DNA of 64,000 nucleotides from Pseudomonas sp. TH15 (GTDB lineage Bacteria; Pseudomonadota; Gammaproteobacteria; Pseudomonadales; Pseudomonadaceae): contig NZ_JAEKEL010000001.1 in the NCBI RefSeq assembly GCF_016651105.1, positions 2,594,001 through 2,658,000 of the forward strand, written 5' to 3'. Under the pieces are notes generated by a model, which made no database searches, had not been told where the DNA came from, and saw only the letters and a list, made by a program, of their open reading frames with translations. This document shows positions 53,687 through 63,008 of the stretch, one piece after another. The number at the start of each line of letters is the position of its first letter. Position 1 is the first letter of the stretch. The translations under genes were made by a program, and so were the position numbers.

Positions 53687-54619
53687 ATGCGCGTTCTGAT
53701 TGCTGAACACGATCACCCTGTGTACGCCCAACTGTTGCGTCAGGCTGTGCCTGAGCTGGAAGTGCTGACCAGCGGCGACTCCGCCGAACTGGCACGTCAA
53801 GCGGCCGATTGTCCGATCTGGCTTGGCCAGCCGGACTTGCTGGCGACCCTGCTGCGTCAGGGCCACCAGCCACAATGGCTGCAATCGACCTGGGCCGGCA
53901 TCACGCCGCTGCTGGCCGACGGCTTGCCACGCCACTATCGCCTGACCCGGGCGGTGGGGATTTTCGGCCAGGTCATGGCTGAATACGTCCTGACTTACAT
54001 GCTTGGCCACGAACGCGAAGTGCTGGCGCGACTGGTCAGCCAGGTCGAGCGCAAGTGGGACAATCGCCTGGGCCAGAGCCTGGCAGGGCGCAAGGTGTTG
54101 ATCGTCGGCACTGGCGACATCGGCCAGACCGTGGCGAAATTCCTCGTGCCGTTTGGCGTCGAGTTGTATGGCATCGCCAGCGAAGCCCGCGAGCAGGTGC
54201 CGTTTGTTGAGGTCGGTGCGCTGAGCGACTTGCCGCGGCTGGTCGGCGAAGTGGATTACGTGATCAATCTGCTGCCCAACACGCCGAACACCCACGACCT
54301 GTATGACGCGGCGCTGTTCAAGCAATTCAAGCCGACCGGCGTGTTCATCAACGTCGGGCGCGGTGTGGCGGTAGTCGATGCGGACTTGGTCGAAGCCTTG
54401 AAAGAAGGGCATCTGGCGGGCGCGGTGATCGACGTCTGCCGTCAGGAACCGTTGCCGCAACGGCATCCGTTCTGGACCGCCTGGGGCCTGTTGCTGACCG
54501 GCCACAGCTCGGCACCGACCTCGCCATCGATGATGGTGCAGTTGTTTGTCGACAACCTGAGGGCGTATCAGGCGAATAAAGCGTTGCGCGGTGAAGTGGA
54601 TTTCAACCGCGGGTATTGA
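53687..54619 (+). CDS. D-2-hydroxyacid dehydrogenase (GhrA-like)
   Basis: 310 aa. The NAD(P)-binding Rossmann motif is VLIVGTGDIGQTVAKFL at about residues 137-153. Catalytic residues are Arg in FINVGRGVAVVD, Glu in DVCRQEPLPQ and the terminal His in GHSSAPTSPS. GhrA reduces glyoxylate and hydroxypyruvate; the substrate here is inferred. PAO1 has a similar gene after ycgL. Confidence 0.88.
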   Translation: MRVLIAEHDHPVYAQLLRQAVPELEVLTSGDSAELARQAADCPIWLGQPDLLATLLRQGHQPQWLQSTWAGITPLLADGLPRHYRLTRAVGIFGQVMAEYVLTYMLGHEREVLARLVSQVERKWDNRLGQSLAGRKVLIVGTGDIGQTVAKFLVPFGVELYGIASEAREQVPFVEVGALSDLPRLVGEVDYVINLLPNTPNTHDLYDAALFKQFKPTGVFINVGRGVAVVDADLVEALKEGHLAGAVIDVCRQEPLPQRHPFWTAWGLLLTGHSSAPTSPSMMVQLFVDNLRAYQANKALRGEVDFNRGY

Positions 54620-54636
54620 GTGTTCGTTGGATAAAA

Positions 54637-54727
54637 TGTGGGAGCGAGCCTGCTCGCGAAGAGGGAGTGTCAACCAGCATCATTGCTGTCTGACACACCG
54701 CTTTCGCGAGTAGGCTCGCTCCCACAT
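54637..54727. repeat. REP pair (BIME)
   Basis: Outer arms tgtgggagcgagcctgctcg and cgagtaggctcgctcccaca lie between the dehydrogenase and the nitroreductase. Confidence 0.85.
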
Positions 54728-54743
54728 TTGTTTTTGTGCTGGC

Positions 54744-55337
54744 TTAGAGGGTGAAGTCACCTTCAGCAGCGAGCTCGCTCAACGGACGACGCGGGCTCGG
54801 TTCTTCGCGCGATTGCAGGTAATCCGCCAGCGTCGCTTTATCTCCCAGCTTGCCCACGGCCACTGCTGCGTGCAGGGCGTAGCCCTCGGGGATGTTCAGT
54901 TCTTTGCGGGTCAGGTCCTGGTCGAAACCGGCCATGCCGTGGGTGTGCCAGCCGCTGATGCTCGCTTGCAGCGCCAGGTGGCCCCAGGCCGAACCGGTGT
55001 CGAAGGTGTGCCACAGCGCCGGGGTTTCTTCGGTGGCACCGGGCGCCGTGAAGGTGGTTTTCGAGATCACGATCACCAGCGCCGAGGCGTGTTGCGCCCA
55101 GCCGCGGTTGAACTCGTTCAGCAGGCCCAGGAAACGCTCCCAGTTCGGCGTGTCGCGGCGCGCGTAGAGAAACCGCCAAGGCTGCGAGTTGTAGGCCGAC
55201 GGCGCCCAGCGCGCGGCTTCGAAGAAGCTCAGCAGGGTTTCTTCCGGGATGCTTTCGCCGGTAAAGGCCCGTGGCGACCAACGATTGGTGAACTGTGGGT
55301 GAATGGCATGATCGGCAACGCGTGGATTGGCACTCAT
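54744..55337 (-). CDS. Nitroreductase family protein
   Basis: 197 aa FMN-binding fold. WSPRAFTGESIPEET near residue 20 and AARWAPSAYNSQPWRFLYA are the FMN and dimer segments. Starts MSANPRVADHAIHPQ. The substrate (quinone or nitro compound) is unknown; it stands alone next to ycgN. Confidence 0.87.
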   Translation of the reverse strand: MSANPRVADHAIHPQFTNRWSPRAFTGESIPEETLLSFFEAARWAPSAYNSQPWRFLYARRDTPNWERFLGLLNEFNRGWAQHASALVIVISKTTFTAPGATEETPALWHTFDTGSAWGHLALQASISGWHTHGMAGFDQDLTRKELNIPEGYALHAAVAVGKLGDKATLADYLQSREEPSPRRPLSELAAEGDFTL

Positions 55338-55616
55338 TCAGAGATTCCTTACTACGTTTGGACAGGGAGTCAAATAAAAACCAGCGGCCGCAGTTGAGCT
55401 GAGGGATAAGGTTTTCTTGAGCCGTGGCAGTTCACCGGAATGCAACGCGGTTGCGCGTTAATGGCCTTCAGGTTTGGCTCGTTGCGACTGGCAAAGCTAC
55501 TCGGCGGCGCAAAAACTGACAAGTGAAGTTCTACCGACAGTCGCCAGCGCTTGGCCCGCGAGGCCTTGGGCACTAGACTGGCGGCCTTTTCACCACCTGA
55601 TGTTGATGCTCGAGCC
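55338..55616. promoter_or_regulatory. Nitroreductase-ycgN divergent region
   Basis: 279 bases with no gene. CACTAGACT near 55571-55579 resembles a -10 for ycgN; nothing else stands out. Confidence 0.45.
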
Positions 55617-56066
55617 ATGGCCGCCAAAGTCGAACCGTTCTGGATACGCAAAACCCTCGATCAACTCGATCCAGAGGAATGGGAATCGCTGTGCGACGGC
55701 TGTGGTCTGTGCTGCCTGCAAAAGCTCGAGGATGAAGACGACAACAGCGTCTACTACACGCGCATCGCCTGCAAACTGCTGGACCTGAAAACCTGTCAGT
55801 GCACTGACTACCCGAACCGTCGGGACTTCGTGCCGGATTGCATTCAGCTCACGCCGGGCAAGGCTGAGGAGTTCCAGTGGCTGCCGCCGACCTGCGGTTA
55901 TCGACTGGTCAGCGAAGGCAAGGACCTGCCGCTGTGGCATCACCTGGTGTGCGGCGACCGCGATGCGGTGCACCACGAACGTATTTCCCAGTCCGGGCGC
56001 ATGCTCGCCGAAGGCAGCGTGGCCGAAGACGACTGGGAAGATCACCTGATTTTCCGCGCGGGTTAA
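55617..56066 (+). CDS. ycgN: YcgN family cysteine-cluster protein
   Basis: 149 aa, UPF0260. The Cys motif [28 protein letters not shown], then Cys in [10 protein letters not shown] and PPTCGYRL form a putative metal (zinc or Fe-S) cluster of the YkgJ type. Starts [14 protein letters not shown]; an earlier ATG adds residues not seen in the family. PAO1 has the same gene near rnd-ycgL. Confidence 0.9.
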   Translation: MAAKVEPFWIRKTLDQLDPEEWESLCDGCGLCCLQKLEDEDDNSVYYTRIACKLLDLKTCQCTDYPNRRDFVPDCIQLTPGKAEEFQWLPPTCGYRLVSEGKDLPLWHHLVCGDRDAVHHERISQSGRMLAEGSVAEDDWEDHLIFRAG

Positions 56067-56156
56067 TCCGTGGCGAGGGCGCTCATCGGATCGCCGCACC
56101 GTGCCGCTGAGTGCCCGGCACTGACAAAATAATTCTGACTGCCACAAGGAGTGTGT

Positions 56157-57385
56157 ATGGCTGTGGGTTTGCTGCGAGCGCTGCTGTTCGGCCTGCTGGT
56201 CTTCAGTACGCCGGTGTGGGCGGCAAAGAAAGTCGACCTCGATTACCACGTGCGCCTGTTACCGCAGAGCGATCAGGCGGAAGTGCGCCTCACATTGGCC
56301 AAAGGCGAAGCGGTGCGCAGCATCGATTTCGACCTCGGCGATGGTAGCCATTACAGCGACTTCAAAGCCGACGGCCAGTGGTTGCTGAACCCGGGCAAAC
56401 AGGCGCGCGGTGTCTGGCGCCCCTCCAGTGAAAAAGCCAGCCTGACCTACCGCGTACGCATCAGCCACGACCGCAAGAACGGCAGCTTCGACACGCGCAT
56501 GACCCCGAATTGGGCGTTGATGCGCGGCGACGAATTGGTGCCCCCGCAAAACTGGATCAACAGGACGGCACTGAGCTGGTCTCGCGTTTGCAATTTGAAT
56601 TGCCTGACGGCTGGAAGAGCGTCGAAACCGCTTGGCCGCGCATCGGTAAAAACAAATTCCGCATCGACAACCCGTCACGGCTGTTTGACCGCCCGACGGG
56701 ATGGATGCTCGCCGGCCACCTTGGCAGTCGCCGCACGCGCCTGGGTGAAACCGAAGTGACCGTGGCCTCGCCGCAAGGGCAGGGCATGCATCGCATGGAT
56801 GTGCTGACACTGCTGACCTTTGTCTGGCCGCAAGCACAAGCGGTGTTCCCGCGTCACCCGAGCAAGTTGCTGATCGTCGGCGCCAGTGACCCGATGTGGC
56901 GTGGCAGTCTGGCGGCGCGGGAGTCGATCTACCTCAACAGCCGAATGCCGCTGGTCAGCGAAAGCGGCAGCAGTGCGCTGGTGCGGGAGATGGTCCAAGT
57001 GTTCGGGCGAATCAATGACCGTGAGCGCAGCGACTGGATCAGTGAAGGGTTTGCCGAGTTCTACGCCATCGAACTGGTGCGCCGTGCCGGCGGCATGAGT
57101 GATGAACGGTACGAGAGCTTGCAGAAAAAGTTGGCCAAGGACAGCCAGCAGGTCACGACCTTGCGCGGTGAGAAGCTCAGCCCGGCGCAGGTGTCAAAAA
57201 CAGTGATTTTGCTGGGGGAACTGGATCGCGAGATTCGCCTGAAGACCCGCAACAAACGCTCGCTCGATGATGTGTTGCGTGGGGCGATGCATCTGGGGAG
57301 TGTTGATACCAAGGAATTTGTTCAGCTTGCCGAGAGCGTCATTGGTGAGTCTTCCAAGGTGCTCGATACGGAGTTGCTTCAGTAA
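56157..57385 (+). pseudogene. M1-peptidase-like secreted protein, frameshifted, active site degenerate
   Basis: Secreted protein of about 410 aa if repaired. Signal peptide MAVGLLRALLFGLLVFSTPVWA; AAGGAG precedes the ATG at 56157. At the C5 run 56541-56545 the first frame (GDELVPPQNWINR) is lost and the second continues AKLDQQDGTELVSRLQFELP. One added C restores the protein. The C-terminal part resembles an M1 aminopeptidase gluzincin region (SDWISEGFAEFYAIELVRRAGG) but the zinc HExxH is missing (LVREMVQVFG stands there). It is likely a non-catalytic homologue. Expressed from its own promoter. Confidence 0.75.
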
Positions 57386-57387
57386 CA

Positions 57388-57475
57388 CCGCCATCGCGAG
57401 CAGGCTCGCTTCCACATTAGACCGCGGCCGTCTGGACAACGCGGTCAACTGTGGGAGCGAGCTTGCTCGCGATGA
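57388..57475. repeat. REP pair
   Basis: catcgcgagcaggctcgctt and gggagcgagcttgctcgcga at the two ends. Confidence 0.85.
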
Positions 57476-57502
57476 GGCCATAAGCCTCACCGCAATATCG
57501 GA

Positions 57503-57880
57503 TCAGCCCCCGGCTTTGGGCGAATTCAAAGAATCATTGCCGGTCACGGTCGCGGTGTTGGTCGCCGCCTCGGCATTCGCCTTCAACTGGCTCAACTCTT
57601 CCCCCGCCCGCTGAATCTTCGCCCGCACGTTGTTCATGTCCTGACGGCTTTTTTCCAGCAGGCTTTTCACCGAGCTGTGCCCGGTGATGCCACGGGCCAA
57701 CGCCACGCCGCCAATCGCCACTTGAATCAAACCGAACACGCCGCCGCGACGCAGGCCTTTGCCGACCATTACCATGCCGCCGGCCAGGGAGCCGATGCGC
57801 TCCCAGCCCTCGACGTTCTGGTCAGGGGAGGTCTGGAATGGCGTGGATTGAATGCGCTCTACGCGTTTGAGTTCGCTCAT
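57503..57880 (-). CDS. DUF2892-type small membrane protein
   Basis: 125 aa. Two hydrophobic stretches (GGMVMVGKGLRRGGVFGLIQ, then VAIGGVALARGITG) form the YgaP-like inner-membrane DUF2892 domain. A coiled-coil region KSLLEKSRQDMNNVRAKIQR and an Ala/Thr-rich tail follow. GGAGA precedes ATG. Function unknown. Confidence 0.75.
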   Translation of the reverse strand: MSELKRVERIQSTPFQTSPDQNVEGWERIGSLAGGMVMVGKGLRRGGVFGLIQVAIGGVALARGITGHSSVKSLLEKSRQDMNNVRAKIQRAGEELSQLKANAEAATNTATVTGNDSLNSPKAGG

Positions 57881-57957
57881 GATCTGTCTCCAGGCAGTAA
57901 TGGATAGTTAAGCTGACTGCCGGGGCGGGCAGCTTGTTCCATCAGATGTGCGGTGAA

Positions 57958-58428
57958 TCAGCGGAATTTCGGACCGGAGCGAGTGTTCAGGCCCTTGGCC
58001 ATGCGGTCGTAGAGCACGACGTTGACCGTGGCCGCGAGGTTCATGCAACCGGTGGTCGGGATGTAGATCACGTCTTCACACCAGTCACGGATGTCTTGAT
58101 CCAGTGAGCCGTCTTCCGGGCCGAAAATGTAGAGGGCACGGTCCGGGTGGGTGTATTCCGGCAGCGAACGAGCGCCTTCCACCAGTTCCACGGCAACTGG
58201 TGTGCAGCCCAGCGGCAGAATCTTTTTCAGGTCATCGATGCCGATCAGCGGAATGTCGTAGTGCACACGCTTGGTGTCGGTGACGAAGTCGGCGGCGCGT
58301 TCATAGCGCTTGCCGGTGTAGAACACCGAAGCCGCGCCATAACAGCCAGCGGCGCGCATCACCGAACCGACGTTCTCCGGTGACTTGGGGTTATACAAAC
58401 CAATGCAGCTGTACCGTTTATCTGCCAC
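57958..58428 (-). CDS. SpoU/TrmH-family RNA methyltransferase (TrmL-like)
   Basis: 156 aa, the size of TrmL. The SPOUT knot motifs are present: GLYNPKSPENVGSVMRAAGC, YIFGPEDGSLDQDI and IPTTGCMNLAATVNVVLYDR. TrmL methylates the ribose at tRNA-Leu wobble 34. The exact target here is inferred. Confidence 0.9.
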   Translation of the reverse strand: MADKRYSCIGLYNPKSPENVGSVMRAAGCYGAASVFYTGKRYERAADFVTDTKRVHYDIPLIGIDDLKKILPLGCTPVAVELVEGARSLPEYTHPDRALYIFGPEDGSLDQDIRDWCEDVIYIPTTGCMNLAATVNVVLYDRMAKGLNTRSGPKFR

Positions 58429-58514
58429 GAGCGGGGTGCCTTCGGGGAAAAAGCGCGATTATACGGGGATTGGACGGGAGCGGTCAGTTTCGGGATTGGC
58501 GGTGCCTGGGCAAC

Positions 58515-58597
58515 CGCCATCGCGAGCAAGCTCGCTCCCACATTCATTTTGTGTACACCACCGATCAAATGTGGGAGCGAGCCTGCTCGCGAAGGGA
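58515..58597. repeat. REP pair
   Basis: ccatcgcgagcaagctcgct and gtgggagcgagcctgctcgc with a 40-base spacer. Confidence 0.85.
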
Positions 58598-58619
58598 CCA
58601 GTTCAAGCGCTGAAGATCA

Positions 58620-58991
58620 TCAGTCTTCTTTTTTCATCAGCCCGGCCAACGCCGCGAACGGGTTGTGCGTAGCCTTGGCGACTTTCGGCGTGCTGAGGGA
58701 GCCTTCGCTGAAGTACTGCTGGTCGGTGTAACGGGAGTGTTCGTTGTCGTGGCAATACAGGCACAACAGTTCCCAGTTCGAGCCGTCCTGCGGGTTGTTG
58801 TCGTGGTTGTGGTCGCGGTGGTGCACGGTCAGTTCGCTCAGGCGCTTGCCGGCGAACTCACGGGCGCAGCGGCCGCACACGTGCGGGTACATCTTCAGGG
58901 CCTTGTCGCGGTAACCCATTTCCTTGTCGCGCTGGTTGTCGGCGAGGATACGGTCCAGCTTCGAGGTGTTGGTCGGGGTGGACGAACTCAT
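58620..58991 (-). CDS. yajD: YajD-like HNH nuclease
   Basis: 123 aa. The HNH motif ELTVHHRDHNHDNNPQDGSN with downstream LLCLYCHDNEH carries the metal-binding His and Cys; a zinc-type pair CGRC comes before. Starts MSSSTPTNTSKLDRILADNQ. YajD proteins are single-domain nucleases of unknown biological task. Confidence 0.88.
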   Translation of the reverse strand: MSSSTPTNTSKLDRILADNQRDKEMGYRDKALKMYPHVCGRCAREFAGKRLSELTVHHRDHNHDNNPQDGSNWELLCLYCHDNEHSRYTDQQYFSEGSLSTPKVAKATHNPFAALAGLMKKED

Positions 58992-59040
58992 GGGTTCACC
59001 TTTGTAAAAAGACTAATGACGGTTACGCAGTGAGTTTAGC

Positions 59041-59727
59041 TCAGCCCTTGAGCTTCTCGGCAATCCAGATGGTGTGGCGCGTGCCTTTGTTGCCGTGGGC
59101 GAAGACTTGCACTTCCTCGGCCTTGAAACCGGCCTTCTTCAACTTGTCGGAAAACTGCTTGTCGGCACTGGCCGACCAGACGGCCAGCACGCCTTTGGGG
59201 CGCAGGGCCTTGGCGCAGGCGCTCAGGCCACCGGCGGAGTAGAGCCAGCTGTTGGCGCGCTGGGTCAGGCCTTCGGGGCCGTTGTCGACGTCGAGCATGA
59301 TCGCATCGAAACCCTGCGGTTCGGCTTGCAGCACCTTGGCGACGTCTTCCATGCGGATCACGGTGCGCGGGTCGAGCAGCGGGTTGCCGGCCTTTTCGCC
59401 CAGCGGCCCACGATTCCACTCGACCACGCCCGGTACCAGTTCGGCGACCACCACCTCAGCGGTCTTGCCCAAATGCTTGAGGGCCGAGGCGAGAGTGAAG
59501 CCCATGCCCAGGCCACCGATCAAAACGCGTGAGTTCGGGCGGCCGGCAACCTTGCGGCACGGGATCTCGGCCAGGGCGTCTTCGGAGCCGTGCATGCGGG
59601 TGTTCATCAACTGCCCGCCGTCGCCACCCTGGATCTTGATGACGAAATCTTCACCGTATTCGAACAGGCACAGGGCACCGCCGTTTTCAGGGATAGGGGC
59701 GGTGTCGAGCAGAACGAAACGTTTCAT
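59041..59727 (-). CDS. Spermidine synthase-like protein
   Basis: 228 aa, Rossmann/methyltransferase fold. Motifs RVLIGGLGMGFTLASAL and FDAIMLDVDNGPEGL fit the spermidine-synthase-like group. The start at 59727 (MKRFVLLDTAPIPENGG) is the family one; the frame is open much further up but that part is not coding-like. The usual acidic spermidine-synthase residues are not evident, so polyamine synthesis is unproven. Confidence 0.8.
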   Translation of the reverse strand: MKRFVLLDTAPIPENGGALCLFEYGEDFVIKIQGGDGGQLMNTRMHGSEDALAEIPCRKVAGRPNSRVLIGGLGMGFTLASALKHLGKTAEVVVAELVPGVVEWNRGPLGEKAGNPLLDPRTVIRMEDVAKVLQAEPQGFDAIMLDVDNGPEGLTQRANSWLYSAGGLSACAKALRPKGVLAVWSASADKQFSDKLKKAGFKAEEVQVFAHGNKGTRHTIWIAEKLKG

Positions 59728-59815
59728 GGGAGGCTCTTGAGGAAAATTGGCATAAGGCAAACGGACGCAGTTGGGAGTAGCCTGCAAGCAGACAACAAGG
59801 CCAACGGAGCCATTG

Positions 59816-60103
59816 ATGAAGCGCACTATTCTAACGGTCATTGCCTTGGCCGCGCTCTCGATTACTGCAGTGCAGGCCCAGGAGCAGCAAACCATCCCCA
59901 CCAGTCCCGCGCCGATGCCCGGATCACCCGGTACTGCGACACCCACGCCGTACCCGCAGATCACCCCCACCAACGTACCCCGTGCCGGTTCGGGCAGCGG
60001 CAGCCAGCCGTTGGAGCCGATCGAAATGCCGAGCCCACCCAAGGACCAGACCTTGCCGGGCCTTGAGCAGAACAGCACCAAAATCAAATCGCCGGGTGGG
60101 TAG
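59816..60103 (+). CDS. Small exported Pro-rich protein
   Basis: 95 aa. Signal peptide MKRTILTVIALAALSITAVQA with cleavage after AQA. The mature part is Pro/Thr/Ser/Gly-rich (PTSPAPMPGSPGTATPTPYP) and probably disordered. The ATG follows an ATT-G context with weak spacing. Function unknown. Confidence 0.65.
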   Translation: MKRTILTVIALAALSITAVQAQEQQTIPTSPAPMPGSPGTATPTPYPQITPTNVPRAGSGSGSQPLEPIEMPSPPKDQTLPGLEQNSTKIKSPGG

Positions 60104-60169
60104 TGTCCTGTCTCACAAATACGTTCCTCTTTTGACGAGTGGCTGTTGTCGTCAGGCGAGGAGCGACAC

Positions 60170-60643
60170 TTACACTTGCTGTGACAGCAGTTGCCCATCC
60201 GCCATGCGCAGGCGTTTGGAAAGGGAGACGGCGAGGGCGCGGATGATTTTCGCCGCGATCTTTGGCGCATCGTTGAGCATTTTTTCCAGCGAGTCCTTGC
60301 CCAGGTTGAGCAACTGACAATTGCTCGCTGCGACACAACTGGCCGAGCGCCGCTCGCCATCGAGCACGGCCATCTCGCCGAACGCCCGACCGCTGCGCAG
60401 GGTGGCCATGATCACCGTTTGCCCGTCGCCGTTGGTCTTTTGCACCGACACCTGGCCGGTGTGGATGATGCACATGAAACTGCCGGCATCGCCCTCGTGG
60501 AAGATCTCTTTGCCCTGGGCGATGGTGCTGATGCTGAAATAGCCGGAAGCGGCGGCGAAGTCGGCTGGCAGCAGTTGATCGAACAGGCCGCAGTCCATCA
60601 GCCAGTCGCGAATTTCGTTGTTCAGTAAGGTCGGTTCTGACAT
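60170..60643 (-). CDS. Cyclic nucleotide-binding domain protein
   Basis: 157 aa consisting of a single CNB domain. The phosphate-binding cassette is GRAFGEMAVLDGERRSASCVA, and GKEIFHEGDAGSFMCIIHTG is the family barrel start. There is no DNA-binding or catalytic domain, so it may act by binding a partner. Starts MSEPTLLNNEIRDWLMD at 60643. Confidence 0.87.
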   Translation of the reverse strand: MSEPTLLNNEIRDWLMDCGLFDQLLPADFAAASGYFSISTIAQGKEIFHEGDAGSFMCIIHTGQVSVQKTNGDGQTVIMATLRSGRAFGEMAVLDGERRSASCVAASNCQLLNLGKDSLEKMLNDAPKIAAKIIRALAVSLSKRLRMADGQLLSQQV

Positions 60644-60708
60644 GTCGTCACGGTCTTTATTGTTTTCACATTTCAAGGCTATACACGGATCCCGTAGGAA
60701 CGGGCTTT

Positions 60709-60842
60709 TGTGGCGAGGGGATTTATCCCCGCTCGGCTGCGCAGCAGTCGCAAATCCTGCCAACTCGGTGCTTCAGGAATACTGAGTTTGCAGGTTTTGG
60801 GGCCGCTTCGCAGCCCAACGGGGATAAATCCCCTCGCCACAA
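60709..60842. repeat. REP-type repeat pair (tggcgagggg family)
   Basis: Outer copies tggcgaggggatttatcccc and ggggataaatcccctcgcca with a spacer holding gcagcagtcgcaaatc and gcttcgcagcc; same family as 16201-16338. Confidence 0.85.
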
Positions 60843-60881
60843 TGGGTCTGGAGTTAAGACCCAAGTGACCGGTGGAGTTCC

Positions 60882-62936
60882 TCAGGCGATGCCCAAAACC
60901 TTGAAAACAAATGCGTATTCGAGGGCTACGTCACGTAATCCCTGATATCGACCGCTCATTCCACCATGCCCGGCGCCCAGTTCGGTCTTGAGCAGCAGGG
61001 GATTGTTGTCGGTTTTGGTCGCGCGCAATTTCGCCACCCACTTGGCCGCTTCCCAATACTGCACGCGACTGTCGTTGTAGCCGGCGATCACCAGGGTCGC
61101 CGGATACGCCTGGGCGGTGACGTTTTCGTACGGGGCGTAGGCCTTGATCCGATCATAGACGTCTGGCTCTTCCGGATTGCCCCATTCGTCGTATTCGGTG
61201 ACGGTCAGTGGTAAATCCGGGTCGAGCATGGTGTTCAGTACGTCGACGAACGGCACCTCGGCAATCGCCGCCGCAAACAACTCCGGACGCTGATTGAGTA
61301 CCGCGCCGATCAGCAATCCACCGGCACTGCCACCGCTGATCGCCAACTGCTGTGGCGTGGTGAAACCGTTGGCGATCAAATGCTCGGCGCAGGCGATGAA
61401 GTCGCTGAAGGTGTTGTGCTTGTGCTCCTGCTTGCCGGCGCGGTACCAGGCTTCGCCCAGCTCACCGCCGCCACGCACGTGAGCGATGGCAAACGCCACG
61501 TCGCGATCCAGCAGACTCAAACGGGCATGGGAAAACCACGGGTCGAGGCTTTCGCCGTAAGCGCCGTAGCCATAGAGATACAGTGGCACTGTTTTGCCGA
61601 CCATTTCGCGTTTCATGACCAAACTGATCGGCACTTGCGTGCCGTCCGGCGCGGTGGCCCACAGGCGTTGGCTGACGTAGGCGTCGGCGTCGAACGGGCC
61701 GAGCACCGGAGTTTCCTTCAGGACTTTCTGCTCGCCAGTGGCCAAGTCCAACTGACGAACCTGCGCCGGACGGTTCAACGCCTCGTAACGCAGACGAATC
61801 TTGTCGCTGACGAATTCCAGGCTGTTCTGCACATGCAGGCTGTAGGCTGCGTCCGGCAATTGCACGCGATAAGGCGCCAAGCCTTGCGGGCGAACCTCGA
61901 TGATCGGCAAGCCACCCTCGCGCAGGCTCAGGGTCACGGCTTCGACGTTCAGGCTCAGGCCTTCGAGCATCACGCTGTCGCTGTGGGGAATCAGGTTCTG
62001 CCAGTCCGCCTCGGTCGGCGCGACGCCGGTATCGAGGGCGGTGTACAGGGCGAAGTTGATGCCGTCGCGGTTGGTGCGAATAAACCAGGTCCATTGGCCA
62101 TCGAGCGCGCCGTGGTCGACGTCGTATTCGTGGTCCTCAACCCGTGGCGCCAGGCAGGTAAAAGCCTGCTGCGGCTGGAACGCATCGAGCACCCAGACTT
62201 CGCTGGTGGTCTTGCTGCCCAGGGACAGCAGCAATTGCTGTTCAGAACTGGAACGGTAACAGTGCAGGAAAAATCGGCCGTCCGCTTCATGGAAGACTTC
62301 TTCGGCGGCCGTGCCGTCCAGGCGATAACGGAACAGTTTGTGCGGGCGGTGAGTGTCGTCGAGCACGCCGAAAAACAGCGTCAGGCTGTCGTTGGCCCAG
62401 GTCATGCTGCCGTCGCAGTCCTCGAATTCCAGTTCGCTGACCTTGCCGTTGGATAACTCCTTCACGAACAGCGTGTAAATCTCATCGCCGGTGGCGTCGA
62501 GGCTGTAGGCCAGACGCTGGTGGTCCGGGCTGATGCTGAACGAGCCGAGGGAGAAGAAGCCGCCATTGGCCAGTACGTTCGGGTCCAGCAGCAATTGTTC
62601 CTGGTTTTCATCGATGAGCAGGCTGTCATCGGCCGGGCGGGGGCAGCGGTAATGGCGGGCGTATTCGTCGCCGGCCGTGGTGCGGGTGTAATACAGGTAC
62701 GGCCCCCACGGCGAAGGCAGGGACAGGTCGGTTTCGAGAATCCGGCCCTTGATCTCTTCGAACAGGGTTTCGCGCAGCCCGGCCTGATCAGCGGTTTGCG
62801 ATTCTTGATAGCTGTTTTCAGCCTTCAGGTAATCGAGCACCGCGTCGGTGTCGCGCTCCTGGAGCCAGGCATACGGGTCAGAACCTTCAGCCTTGCGGGC
62901 AATCGGGGCGCTGGTGACGTTGACGGATAAGGGCAT
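60882..62936 (-). CDS. ptrB: Oligopeptidase B (S9 prolyl oligopeptidase family)
   Basis: 684 aa. N-terminal beta-propeller, then alpha/beta-hydrolase. The catalytic Ser is in GGSAGGLL (near residue 535), Asp in VIAGYNDSRVQY and His near the end in GAGHGGMSGRYQ. YLYGYGAYGESLDPWF is diagnostic of oligopeptidase B, which cleaves after Arg/Lys in short peptides. Start MPLSVNVTSAPIARKAEG; a longer frame is open but unlikely. Confidence 0.93.
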   Translation of the reverse strand: MPLSVNVTSAPIARKAEGSDPYAWLQERDTDAVLDYLKAENSYQESQTADQAGLRETLFEEIKGRILETDLSLPSPWGPYLYYTRTTAGDEYARHYRCPRPADDSLLIDENQEQLLLDPNVLANGGFFSLGSFSISPDHQRLAYSLDATGDEIYTLFVKELSNGKVSELEFEDCDGSMTWANDSLTLFFGVLDDTHRPHKLFRYRLDGTAAEEVFHEADGRFFLHCYRSSSEQQLLLSLGSKTTSEVWVLDAFQPQQAFTCLAPRVEDHEYDVDHGALDGQWTWFIRTNRDGINFALYTALDTGVAPTEADWQNLIPHSDSVMLEGLSLNVEAVTLSLREGGLPIIEVRPQGLAPYRVQLPDAAYSLHVQNSLEFVSDKIRLRYEALNRPAQVRQLDLATGEQKVLKETPVLGPFDADAYVSQRLWATAPDGTQVPISLVMKREMVGKTVPLYLYGYGAYGESLDPWFSHARLSLLDRDVAFAIAHVRGGGELGEAWYRAGKQEHKHNTFSDFIACAEHLIANGFTTPQQLAISGGSAGGLLIGAVLNQRPELFAAAIAEVPFVDVLNTMLDPDLPLTVTEYDEWGNPEEPDVYDRIKAYAPYENVTAQAYPATLVIAGYNDSRVQYWEAAKWVAKLRATKTDNNPLLLKTELGAGHGGMSGRYQGLRDVALEYAFVFKVLGIA

Positions 62937-63008
62937 GAAGGGCTCTCGGACAATGTACGGAATAGGGGGTTTCGCAAATCTGGATATCACCGCAAACCCT
63001 GCAGGCCT

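Noticed and set aside
56541..56545. Programmed frameshift in the M1-like gene
   Set aside because: The same one-base loss at G/C runs in four other unrelated genes makes a shared technical or mutational cause more likely.
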